Source: JBBDYH01 sp040901795
GTDB lineage: Bacteria > Planctomycetota > Planctomycetia > Pirellulales > JALHPA01
Length of the DNA stretch: 58,449 nucleotides
Reading direction: 5' to 3'
Assembly (NCBI GenBank): GCA_040901795.1
Contig: JBBDYH010000174.1
Span: 1-58,449, forward strand
A program made the position numbers and the translations under genes. Shown in pieces: positions 8,781 through 15,829 of this stretch; the stretch's first letter is position 1, and the number at the start of each line of letters is the position of its first letter. A model generated the notes under the pieces. The model was not told the DNA's origin, made no database searches, and saw nothing but the letters and a program-made list of their open reading frames with translations.

Positions 8781-11480
8781 ATGCTAATCGGTCTCGCCAC
8801 CCTTGTGCACATGCTTGCTGCGGTGGCTTTGCCGCAGAGCGCCGGCGCCGATGAGCAGCCAACTCGCGAGGTCTTCGAGTCCGCGGAGACGACTTGGCGG
8901 TTCTCCTCAGCCGACGTGCAGTACCGCATTGACGGGCATCGCCGAGTGCTCGGCCAAGGACGCGCAGGCAGCACCTGCGAGTCGATTGCCATCACAGCCG
9001 CGCATGGCTCGTACGTTTACCTGACACACCCAATCGCGAACTGCCGCGTAGTCAGCGAACTGGCGATCAGCTTATGGTTGAAAGCCAATCGCCCCGATCT
9101 GCAGGTCCTCGCGCGCGTCGTGTTGCCGAATGCGCGCGATCCCCAGACGGGCAAGCCGTTGTTCGCACTGATTCGAGGAACCTCGTATAAGCAGGTGGGA
9201 ACATGGCAGCAGTTGAGGATTGCAAACTTTCCCCAGCTCGTCGAGCGGCACGTACGCGCCTTGCGGGCAGAACACGGTCCGCAAATCGACTCACGAGGAG
9301 CGTACGTCGACCGCGTGGCGATTAACATCTACGGCGGAGAGGGCCCAACGCAGGTCTGGATCGATGACCTGGAGATCACCGGTGCGATGCGTGCCGGCGA
9401 GAACGTGCAATTGGACGATGCCGCGAGTCGCGACACGCGCGCGCCGGTAGGGCCTCCCGCCAAAACGATTCGCCTTAGCGGCACCATTCTCAATGTCGAT
9501 GGCCGCCCGATCTTTCCGCGCATCATCGAGCACCAAGGCGAGCCGCTGGCGCTTTTGGCCGAATTGGGCTTCAACGGCATTCGGGTCAGCGAGTCGCCGT
9601 CGGCCACGCTACTCGCCGATGCTCGGCGAGCCGGCATGTGGATCGTCGCGCCTCCTCCACCGCTGCCCAGCGAGTTCAAGAACAACGGTCGTGCACACGT
9701 TGAATCGATTTCGACTGACTACGATCGCATCTTGGCCTGGAGTTTGGGCCAAGGGCTGACCGCACGAGATTTCGAGCAGGTCGCCGAGACAGCCCGACGC
9801 CTTCGGTCTGCCGACCGCGCGCGGTCACGGCCGTTGCTCTGCGCCCCGGAAACCGATCTCTTGCGCTACAGCCGCGAGTTGAGGGACTTGCTGAGTGTCT
9901 ATCGCATGCCGCTTTCGACCAGCCTGCAATTGACGGACTATGGCAACTGGCTCCGCGAGCGGCAACGGCTCGCACGTCCCGGGACGCCGTTCTGGACCGT
10001 CATCCAAACGCAGCCGGCCGCCTCGATGCGCGGCCAGTGGACGGCATTCGGTCAGGCGATGGGCCAAGGCGGCGCAGTCGGTGGTCTCGATTGCGATGCG
10101 GTGCGGTTAATGGCCTTCACGGCGGTCGGCGCTGGTGTACGGGGACTGGAGTTTGCTTCGCATTCGCCCCTTGATGCCAGTGACAACGAAACGCGGATGC
10201 GTGCTTTGACACTCTCCATACTCAATTCGGAGCTCGACCTTGTCGAACCGTGGGCCGCGGCCGGCAACTATCTCACCACGGCAGACGCCAATGACCCGCA
10301 TGTTAAAGCGGTGCTCCTGCAATACGAATCGTCGCGGCTCTTGTTGGTAACGCGGGTTGGGCCGGACGCGCAATACGTTCCCCCGCAGGCCGCAACGAGC
10401 AGCGTCTCGTTTGTCGTCCCCGGAGTGCCCGAATCGCATGACCTGATCGAGCTCACTGGCGGCGGACTACGACCGCTCAAGCACAAGCGCGTCACCGGGG
10501 GAACGTTGATTACGCTCGACGACTTCGATACGTCGGCGTACGTACTCATGACGTCCGATCCGCTGCTGGTCAACGTAATTTCACGACGACTCGCGGGCGT
10601 TGCCAGTCGCAACGCGCAACGTCAGCGCGAGTTGATCACTCGCGCGTTGGCGCAGGTCGAGGCAGTCGAACGTCGCTTACCGGCTGAAGTCCGTGACGAG
10701 GCGCTTTCCCAGACACTGATTGCGGCCGCACAACGAAGCGTGGAAGAGGCCGACGCGGCGCTCCGGGCGGGGAACCAGCGCGCGGCCTTCGTCGCCGCCC
10801 GCCGGGCGAACGTGCCGCTGGGGCAGTTGCAGCGCAGGCACTGGGAGCGTGCCCGCGCGTCGGTCGCCGGGGCGACTGTGGCCAGCCCACTGGTGGGCAG
10901 CTTCGGCACGCTACCTGAGCACTGGCAGTTGATTGCCGCTCTGCGGGGGAATTCCGAGCAACCGAACCGGCTGCAGGCCGGCGACTTTGAAGACCTGCGG
11001 ACGATGCTCCAAGCGGGTTGGCAGCAGCTCGTACACCCGCTCGAGGGAATTGAAACCAGCGTCGAGGTCGCGCCCGGCGGCACCGCGAACGGGCGCTCTT
11101 GCTTGCGGATGGAGGTTCGTGCGAAGGAGCCGGCGGCCGCGACCCTTGTCGAGACGGCGCCCCTGTGGGTGACGACGCCGCCGGTGCAGGTCCACCGCGG
11201 CGAGATAGTGCGTGTTCGCGGTCGGGTGCGCGTGTCGACGCCGATTCGCGGGAGTGTCGATGGACTGATGGTTGTGGACTCGCTTGGCGGCGAGGCCCTG
11301 GCCGCGCGGTTTGGAGCGACCAAGGAGTGGGAGGAGTTTTTGCTGTACCGCGCAGCGCCCCGCGAGGGGGAAATGCGCGTGACGTTTGCGCTGACCGGCT
11401 TTGGCGAGGCGATGATCGATGATGTCGAGATCCAGGCGATGCTCCCTAGCGGCTCGCAAACGCCGCTGTCTTCGCGTTGA
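8781..11480 (+). CDS. Secreted glycoside-hydrolase-like protein of unknown specificity
   Basis: 899 residues with an N-terminal signal peptide (LIGLATLVHMLAAVALPQSAGA). Residues ~30-210 look like a beta-sandwich with a recurrent QVWIDDLEI motif. Residues ~225-520 read like a TIM-barrel hydrolase scaffold: LLAELGFNGIRVSES, then GMWIVAPPP, RILAWSLGQG and GAGVRGLEFAS. Residues ~620-720 are helical, and a final beta-sandwich again ends in AMIDDVEIQAML. The plan (jelly roll, barrel, helices, jelly roll) resembles planctomycete glycosidase-like proteins, but I cannot name the catalytic acids. Probably periplasmic or extracellular. The downstream membrane-anchored gene is 99 bases away on the same strand. 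Confidence 0.8.
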   Translation: MLIGLATLVHMLAAVALPQSAGADEQPTREVFESAETTWRFSSADVQYRIDGHRRVLGQGRAGSTCESIAITAAHGSYVYLTHPIANCRVVSELAISLWLKANRPDLQVLARVVLPNARDPQTGKPLFALIRGTSYKQVGTWQQLRIANFPQLVERHVRALRAEHGPQIDSRGAYVDRVAINIYGGEGPTQVWIDDLEITGAMRAGENVQLDDAASRDTRAPVGPPAKTIRLSGTILNVDGRPIFPRIIEHQGEPLALLAELGFNGIRVSESPSATLLADARRAGMWIVAPPPPLPSEFKNNGRAHVESISTDYDRILAWSLGQGLTARDFEQVAETARRLRSADRARSRPLLCAPETDLLRYSRELRDLLSVYRMPLSTSLQLTDYGNWLRERQRLARPGTPFWTVIQTQPAASMRGQWTAFGQAMGQGGAVGGLDCDAVRLMAFTAVGAGVRGLEFASHSPLDASDNETRMRALTLSILNSELDLVEPWAAAGNYLTTADANDPHVKAVLLQYESSRLLLVTRVGPDAQYVPPQAATSSVSFVVPGVPESHDLIELTGGGLRPLKHKRVTGGTLITLDDFDTSAYVLMTSDPLLVNVISRRLAGVASRNAQRQRELITRALAQVEAVERRLPAEVRDEALSQTLIAAAQRSVEEADAALRAGNQRAAFVAARRANVPLGQLQRRHWERARASVAGATVASPLVGSFGTLPEHWQLIAALRGNSEQPNRLQAGDFEDLRTMLQAGWQQLVHPLEGIETSVEVAPGGTANGRSCLRMEVRAKEPAAATLVETAPLWVTTPPVQVHRGEIVRVRGRVRVSTPIRGSVDGLMVVDSLGGEALAARFGATKEWEEFLLYRAAPREGEMRVTFALTGFGEAMIDDVEIQAMLPSGSQTPLSSR

Positions 11481-11579
11481 CAGGCATTGGTGGTTGCCCG
11501 TCGGTGATTGGTTTAAGCTGAGAGCTGCCAGTCGAATCGTTCCATCGCTGGCAATCAGTCGCCAGCCGCCGTCACCATT

Positions 11580-12182
11580 ATGAGTGCCCACTTCCTCGCA
11601 CAGCTCGAAAATTTGCCGACCGAGTATCTAATCGGCGGCACGGCGCTAGTTGGCCTGTTCGTGTTAATCGTCGTTGTCCGATTCTTACGTCGAAAGCGCC
11701 GTGCGGCCCTGCCGCCGCCCATCGACCTGACCATTGATCTGGCGGAGCTTGGCGGCGGCGGACCCCCACGCGGCGATGTGTCGTTGGAGTTATACAACCT
11801 GCCGGTGCGATTGGCGGGGCTCGTCATTGCGCCCGCCGGCCGCGGCGTGCAGCTTCCTGCCGGCATCGAAACCGCCGCACTGGCCGATTCCATCGTGCCC
11901 GGGCTGGCGCAGATCATTTCGCTGCACAAGACTCGGCTCTACGAGTGGCCGGCACAGCTCAGCACGCAGGGGTTTTCGAACATGCTCTTCGCCAATGTCC
12001 GGCTCCCAGGCGACCGCGGCAAGGGAACACCGTGGAGCGTGATTGCCGGCCGCTTTGAGGCCGATCAATTGCACGTTTTGGCCGGGGTGGTTGTCTGTGC
12101 GGACGCACCCAACAGCCTGGGGCAGTTTGTGATCGAGCGGCCGGGTCAGTGGCTCGACTTGCTGCGAGTGCGGCGGCAATAG
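11580..12182 (+). CDS. Membrane-anchored protein of unknown function
   Basis: 200 residues: one TM segment near the N-terminus (residues ~17-36, YLIGGTALVGLFVLIVVV) followed by a basic stop-transfer RFLRRKRR, so the rest is probably cytoplasmic. The soluble part starts with IDLTIDLAELGGGGPPRGD and contains GLVIAPAGRG and a C-terminal beta-rich domain. No catalytic motif recognised. It lies between the secreted barrel protein and glycerate kinase on the same strand, with short gaps, so it may share their transcript. Confidence 0.78.
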   Translation: MSAHFLAQLENLPTEYLIGGTALVGLFVLIVVVRFLRRKRRAALPPPIDLTIDLAELGGGGPPRGDVSLELYNLPVRLAGLVIAPAGRGVQLPAGIETAALADSIVPGLAQIISLHKTRLYEWPAQLSTQGFSNMLFANVRLPGDRGKGTPWSVIAGRFEADQLHVLAGVVVCADAPNSLGQFVIERPGQWLDLLRVRRQ

Positions 12183-12201
12183 GGTATTCGGGAAGCATGT
12201 A

Positions 12202-12223
12202 CGACGGCCTTCCAAGGCCGTCG
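12202..12223. repeat. Palindromic repeat C, copy 1
   Basis: Perfect 10-bp arms CGACGGCCTT (12202-12211) and AAGGCCGTCG (12214-12223) around a two-base centre, preceded by a GTA that is also shared with the copy at 15029-15060. It lies in the 61-base gap before glycerate kinase. Confidence 0.8.
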
Positions 12224-12243
12224 AGGTTTGGGATCCCGCAAAG

Positions 12244-13629
12244 ATGACAACCGCTCGCCCATTACCGCTGCTTGCTCACGCCCAACAGATTTGGCGTGCC
12301 GGTCTCGACGCTGTTCGCTCCGAGCGGCTGATGCGCGAGGCCGTTCGGGTGGATGGTGACACGCTGTTCATCGACGGCGAACCGATTGACCTCAAGGCGG
12401 TGCAGAGAATCGTCGTGGTCGGCGGCGGCAAGGCGGGCGCGGGCATGTCGGCCGAGTTAGAAGCCATTTTGGGCGAGCGTCTGCTGGCCGAAAAGCAGGT
12501 CACCGGCTGGGTTAATGTGCCTGATGACTGCGTGCGGCCGCTGCGGCAAATTCATCTGCACGGCGCTCGGCCACCGGGTCGCAACGAGCCCATGGAAGCG
12601 GGTGTCTACGGCGTGCGACAGATGCTCAAGATTGTAGAGTCGTTGACCGGCGACGATCTTTGTTTGGCGCTGATTTCCGGTGGTGGCTCGGCGTTGATGC
12701 CCGCGCCGGTCCCAGGCGTATCGCTCGTCGATAAGCAGGCGCTGACTCGGTACTTGAGCGCTGCGGGCGCCAACATCGCCGAGCTCAACACGGTTCGAAA
12801 GCAACTGAGTGAGATCAAGGGAGGCGGACTAGCGCGGCATTGCCGCGCCGGCACGCTAGTGTCGCTGATCATTTCGGATGTGCTTGGCGATCCGCTCGAT
12901 GTGATTGCTTCCGGGCCGACTGTTCCCGACACCTCAACCGCCGCGGATGCACTCGACGTCCTGAATCGTTTTGGCGCGGTCGAACAGAACATCGCTCCTG
13001 CGGCGGTCGAGTATCTATGCAGCCGTAGGGTGGGACAAGCCCGCCGCGGGCGCCGGCCCACCACGACTTCGGACTGTCATATTCGCAACATCATCATCGG
13101 CAACAACGCTCGAGCCGTGGACGCGGCGGGAATCGCCGCCGAGCGCCTCTACTATTCGCACGCGATGGTTGCCGCCACAAAGTTGGAAGGCCCGGTCGAA
13201 GAGATCGGACGGCATCTTGCTCGCATGGCACTTCAGATGCGCGATACGTCGGGGCCGAATTGTCTCATCAGTGGTGGTGAAGGAACCGTGACGCTCGCCC
13301 CGGAATCCGATCGAGGCGTCGGCGGCCGCAATCAGCAACTCGTGCTTGCCGCGTTGCACGAGCTGCTCGATCGCGACCCCAACGAAGGACGTGGCATTGC
13401 GATACTGTCGGGCGGCACGGACGGCGAAGACGGCCCCACCGACGCCGCGGGCGCATGGCTTGACACAACAACGATCGCGGCAACACGCCGCCGCAGCTTG
13501 GACCCGGCCGAGTATCTCCGCCGCAACGACGCCTATCACTTCTTCGAGCTGCTCGGCGCGCTACTAAGGACCGGTCCCACGCATACGAACGTCTGCGACG
13601 TGCGCGTAGTCGTCGTCGAGCGGCCGTAG
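12244..13629 (+). CDS. gckA: Glycerate 2-kinase (MOFRL/DUF4147 family)
   Basis: 461 residues, cytoplasmic. The family transfers phosphate from ATP to D-glycerate, giving 2-phosphoglycerate, which links glyoxylate/serine or hydroxypyruvate routes to glycolysis. Visible family signatures are VVVGGGKAGAGMSAELE near residue 60, LISGGGSALMPAP near 140, NTVRKQLSEIKGGGLA near 185, ASGPTVPDTS near 225, IIGNNARAVDAA near 285, GGRNQQLVLAAL near 360, SGGTDGEDGPTDAAGA near 395 and a C-terminal MOFRL segment ending TGPTHTNVCDVRVVVVE. Length is normal. Between the GPTVPD and IIGNN blocks a palindromic repeat (13025-13063) is translated as part of an Arg-rich loop (SRRVGQARRGRRPTT), which looks like an insertion tolerated by the fold. 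Confidence 0.92.
   Translation: MTTARPLPLLAHAQQIWRAGLDAVRSERLMREAVRVDGDTLFIDGEPIDLKAVQRIVVVGGGKAGAGMSAELEAILGERLLAEKQVTGWVNVPDDCVRPLRQIHLHGARPPGRNEPMEAGVYGVRQMLKIVESLTGDDLCLALISGGGSALMPAPVPGVSLVDKQALTRYLSAAGANIAELNTVRKQLSEIKGGGLARHCRAGTLVSLIISDVLGDPLDVIASGPTVPDTSTAADALDVLNRFGAVEQNIAPAAVEYLCSRRVGQARRGRRPTTTSDCHIRNIIIGNNARAVDAAGIAAERLYYSHAMVAATKLEGPVEEIGRHLARMALQMRDTSGPNCLISGGEGTVTLAPESDRGVGGRNQQLVLAALHELLDRDPNEGRGIAILSGGTDGEDGPTDAAGAWLDTTTIAATRRRSLDPAEYLRRNDAYHFFELLGALLRTGPTHTNVCDVRVVVVERP
13025..13063. repeat. Palindromic repeat inside the glycerate kinase frame
   Basis: Nested palindrome within coding sequence: outer arms GGTGGG (13029-13034) and CCCACC (13057-13062), inner arms GCCCGC (13039-13044) and GCGGGC (13046-13051). 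It resembles intergenic planctomycete repeats of the GTAGGGTGGGAC type, which is recollection and not a search result. Translation stays open through it. Confidence 0.65.
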
Positions 13630-13682
13630 CCCTCTCGCTCCGCGAGAGGGAGCATCTTTCATCTCGCAAAGCGAGATGACTA
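13627..13682. repeat. Double-hairpin repeat B, copy 1
   Basis: Begins at the stop codon of glycerate kinase. Hairpin 1: CCCTCTCGC (13630-13638) with GCGAGAGGG (13642-13650). Linker AGCATCTTT. Hairpin 2: CATCTCGC (13660-13667) with GCGAGATG (13671-13678). It probably also acts as the end structure of the gckA transcript. Other copies are at 14100-14155 and 14320-14350. Confidence 0.85.
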
Positions 13683-13733
13683 CTCGGCCGAACTGTGGAT
13701 ACATTCTCTTCCATGTGCCAGTGAAAACAGGGT

Positions 13734-13958
13734 CTAAGGGCTTTGGTCCGCCGGTTGAGGACGCTCGCTTACTTCCGAAATATTGACGAGCGCCCAGAGT
13801 CTGTTCAGCATTCGTCCATTCTCGCGACTGAGCACTGCCACCGAATAATCGCTGACGAGCGCAAACTCCGGGCTCGGAACGTCGAATGTGTCTCCGTGAT
13901 TCATACGGATTCGCACCGGGGACTTCCCGATCCAAGCTCGTAGTTCGTCGGGTTCCAT
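13734..13958 (-). CDS. Small conserved-type hypothetical protein
   Basis: 74 residues. The layout is a short N-terminal helix MEPDELRAWIGKSP, then strands VRIRMNHGDTFDVPSPEFALV and YSVAVL, and a polar tail. It resembles very common small planctomycete proteins that begin with a helix and continue with a R(I/V)xxxDGxxFxVxHPE-like strand pair (from memory). No catalytic motif. An AT-rich TATTAT hexamer about 50 bases upstream on the minus strand could be its -10. Confidence 0.7.
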   Translation of the reverse strand: MEPDELRAWIGKSPVRIRMNHGDTFDVPSPEFALVSDYSVAVLSRENGRMLNRLWALVNISEVSERPQPADQSP

Positions 13959-14008
13959 AGGAATTGCTGCGGCTGGGCAGGTTGATTTGTGAATGAAACA
14001 CTTCCCTT

Positions 14009-14014
14009 ATAATA
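14009..14014 (-). promoter_or_regulatory. Possible -10 hexamer (TATTAT) for the 74-aa gene
   Basis: The sequence TATAATA around 14008-14014 stands out in GC-rich surroundings. Read on the minus strand it gives TATTAT about 50 bases before the start at 13958. No matching -35 is evident, and on the plus strand TATAAT would also fit, so direction is uncertain. Confidence 0.3.
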
Positions 14015-14099
14015 TCACGCCGGAAGTGGCCTGCCGAGGCGCTCGGAAGTAAGGGCAGGGAGTATGGAGACTCGGTGCGTTGTCGTCTTTCGCGGACCG

Positions 14100-14155
14100 T
14101 AGCCCTCTCGCTCCGCGAGAGGAGCATGTTTCATCCGCCGCGGCGGATGACTACG
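14100..14155. repeat. Double-hairpin repeat B, copy 2
   Basis: Same architecture as copy 1: CCTCTCGC (14104-14111) with GCGAGAGG (14115-14122), linker AGCATGTTT, then a perfect palindrome CATCCGCCG/CGGCGGATG (14132-14149). The second stem differs from copy 1 on both arms while pairing is kept. Confidence 0.85.
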
Positions 14156-14188
14156 ATGTAGCACGGCACACCCCGCTTATCGCTTGCG

Positions 14189-14206
14189 CATCCGCCGTGG
14201 CGGATG
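14189..14206. repeat. Solo hairpin related to repeat B
   Basis: CATCCGCC (14189-14196) pairs with GGCGGATG (14199-14206). This matches the second stem of repeat B copy 2 without the first stem. A further 9-bp stem, AGAAGGCGA/TCGCCTTCT at 14245-14270, lies just downstream. Confidence 0.7.
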
Positions 14207-14319
14207 GTCTGCATCGGCCGCAACTACGGCTTTGACTCACCGTCAGAAGGCGATTCTTCCGTCGCCTTCTTGCGATCGCGTAACGATTGCCAGCATTAAC
14301 AAAAAAGGAGGCGGCAGTG

Positions 14320-14350
14320 TAGCCCTCTCGTTCGGCGAGAGGGAGCATCA
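14320..14350. repeat. Repeat B, copy 3 (first hairpin only)
   Basis: TAGCCCTCTCG followed by TTCGG and CGAGAGGG: stem 14323-14330 with 14336-14343, then the AGCATCAT linker, after which similarity to the other copies stops. The loop differs from copies 1 and 2 (TTCGG in place of CTCCG). Confidence 0.75.
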
Positions 14351-14379
14351 TGTGAGAGTGTGCGGGCTAAATCGATACG

Positions 14380-14402
14380 CGCCGCGGAGCAGCACCGCGG
14401 CG
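14380..14402 (-). repeat. Hairpin downstream of rpsI, possible transcript end
   Basis: CGCCGCGG (14380-14387) pairs with CCGCGGCG (14395-14402) around loop AGCAGCA. It lies about 78 bases beyond the rpsI stop on its transcribed strand, with no U-tract, so termination by this hairpin alone is uncertain. Confidence 0.5.
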
Positions 14403-14428
14403 TTCGCCCGAAGAGCGTGGAAACGAGG

Positions 14429-14454
14429 CACTGCTCGCGGCGAGGCAGTGGCAC
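14429..14454. repeat. Palindromic repeat K, copy 1 (intergenic)
   Basis: CACTGCTCGCGGCGAG followed by GCAGTGGCAC, an imperfect palindrome with one extra G. The same sequence without that G occurs inside the coding region of the CxxCH protein at 23961-23985. Confidence 0.75.
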
Positions 14455-14479
14455 ACGATTGGTTCGACCTCTTGGCGAG

Positions 14480-14905
14480 CTACCGCTTCGAGAACTGCGT
14501 GCCGCGGCGAGCGCCACGGAGGCCGTAATGCTTCCGCTCCTTCATGCGGCTGTCGCGAGTCAACAGACCCGAATGACGCAACAGCTCGTCAAGACCACTG
14601 TCGTACGCTCGCAAGGCACGCGCGATCCCCATTTTGCAGGCGCCCGCTTGTCCCGCCATTCCGCCGCCATGCACAAGAATCCGGACATCCACGGTGTCAC
14701 GCTTGTCGGTCTGTACCAGCGGCTCGATCGCCTGAGTGCGGTCCTTGATCGCCGGAAAGTATTGCTCCAGCGGGCGCTCGTTGATGATGATCTTGCCCGA
14801 ACCCGCACGTACGCGTACCCGCGCCACGGAGGTCTTGCGGCGGCCGGTGCCGAGGGCTTCGCCAGTGCGGGTGGTAGTCGACGTGGGAAGTTCTGCGGTT
14901 GCCAT
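14480..14905 (-). CDS. rpsI: 30S ribosomal protein S9
   Basis: 141 residues. Residues ~18-141 match S9: GTGRRKTSVARVRVRAGSGKI, INERPLEQYFP, VDVRILVHGGGMAGQAGACKMGIARAL, then the conserved tail LTRDSRMKERKHYGLRGARRGTQFSKR, whose final Lys-Arg reaches the P-site tRNA. A short Ser/Thr-rich N-terminal extension (MATAELPTSTTTRT) precedes the core. It follows rplM on the same strand, the usual L13-S9 pair, with an unusually long gap of 163 bases that contains a palindromic repeat. Confidence 0.97.
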   Translation of the reverse strand: MATAELPTSTTTRTGEALGTGRRKTSVARVRVRAGSGKIIINERPLEQYFPAIKDRTQAIEPLVQTDKRDTVDVRILVHGGGMAGQAGACKMGIARALRAYDSGLDELLRHSGLLTRDSRMKERKHYGLRGARRGTQFSKR

Positions 14906-15028
14906 GTGGTCTTGTGGCTTGGTGTCTTTGGAGTGCTGCGACTCGTCGCCGCTTTGGATCTCAATTTGGCGCCGGGCGGCTTGGTGTGTCCTGGCCTGAT
15001 CGGCTTCGGGATCGAGCGTTAGATCCCT

Positions 15029-15060
15029 GCATCGACGGCCTAGGAAGGCCGTGGTACAAG
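15029..15060. repeat. Palindromic repeat C, copy 2, between rplM and rpsI
   Basis: ACGGCCT (15035-15041) pairs with AGGCCGT (15046-15052). The flanks CGACGGCCT and GTGGTACAAG match, in the other orientation, the copy at 12202. It lies 9 bases after the rplM stop, inside the ribosomal operon. Confidence 0.78.
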
Positions 15061-15068
15061 GATTCCAC

Positions 15069-15509
15069 CTATTTCATTGCCATCTCGCGGACCTCGGGCT
15101 GCTGCGCTTGATGCGGATGGTCCGGCCCCGCGTAAATCTTCAGTTTGTTGAGCATGGCGACGCCCATCTTCGTCTTGGGCATCATGCGGCGAACCGCCTC
15201 GTGGATAATCAGCTCTGGACGGCGGGCCAGCCGCTTCTCGGCGGTCTCCACCATTTGGCCGGTATATCCGGTGTACCAGTTGTATTCCTTGAGCTTCCAT
15301 TTGTTGCCGGTGAATCTAACCTTTTCGGCGTTGACCACGATGACGTATTCGCCGGTATCCACGTGCGGCGTGTACGTCGGGCGGTGCTTGCCCATTAGGA
15401 TCATGGCGATATCGCTGGCCAAGCGGCCAACGACCTTATCGGTGGCGTCGACCACCCACCATTTCGCGTCAAGCTCGCCAGGTTTGGCGAGATAGGTCTT
15501 TGCATTCAT
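15069..15509 (-). CDS. rplM: 50S ribosomal protein L13
   Basis: 146 residues from the ATG at 15509, chosen since MNAKTYLAKPGELDAKWWVVDA is the typical L13 start; the frame is open further upstream but that part does not resemble the family. Signatures: KVVGRLASDIAMILMGKHRP, HVDTGEYVIVVNAEKVRFTGNKW, KLKEYNWYTGYTGQM, and LIIHEAVRRMMPKTKMGVAMLNKLKIYAGPDHPHQAQ near the end. An early assembly protein of the large subunit. First gene of the L13-S9 pair and divergent from pntAA. Confidence 0.97.
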   Translation of the reverse strand: MNAKTYLAKPGELDAKWWVVDATDKVVGRLASDIAMILMGKHRPTYTPHVDTGEYVIVVNAEKVRFTGNKWKLKEYNWYTGYTGQMVETAEKRLARRPELIIHEAVRRMMPKTKMGVAMLNKLKIYAGPDHPHQAQQPEVREMAMK

Positions 15510-15604
15510 GGTCTGGACCGCAGCAATGGAAAGATCGCCTCGACCCTTGGCCGGGCGATCCAGGAATCCCACAGTTTACCGGTTTTTCGGCGGCGCTACA
15601 AGGG

Positions 15605-15722
15605 GCAGGATAACAGAGAGGGGATAGGGGGATACGAAAGGCGATAGGGGGATGAAAGGACAGCGGCCGGAGGCCGCTTTTGTCATCTCCCTATCTCCCT
15701 CCTCATCCCCTTATCTCCTTCT
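15605..15722. repeat. Purine-rich imperfect inverted repeat H
   Basis: GGGGATAGGGGGAT units at 15617-15656 are mirrored by ATCTCCCTATCTCCC and CTCATCCCC units at 15685-15715. In the middle AGCGGCC-GGA-GGCCGCT (about 15662-15678) forms a hairpin. It lies in the divergent rplM/pntAA region and is similar in style to the GAGAGGGG repeats near 17000. Confidence 0.7.
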
Positions 15723-15829
15723 CTGAAAAGCCATGTACGGAGACTGCTTTGACTGGGGACTGATGCGCCATATAACTGCACGCGTGCTTTTCACCCCGGA
15801 GTGCTGCTCAGACGAGCAGTGTACCACAT

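Noticed and set aside
15655..15684. Terminator-like hairpin followed by TTTT between rplM and pntAA
   Set aside because: The flanking genes diverge, so no transcript should end here; it is the centre of purine repeat H.
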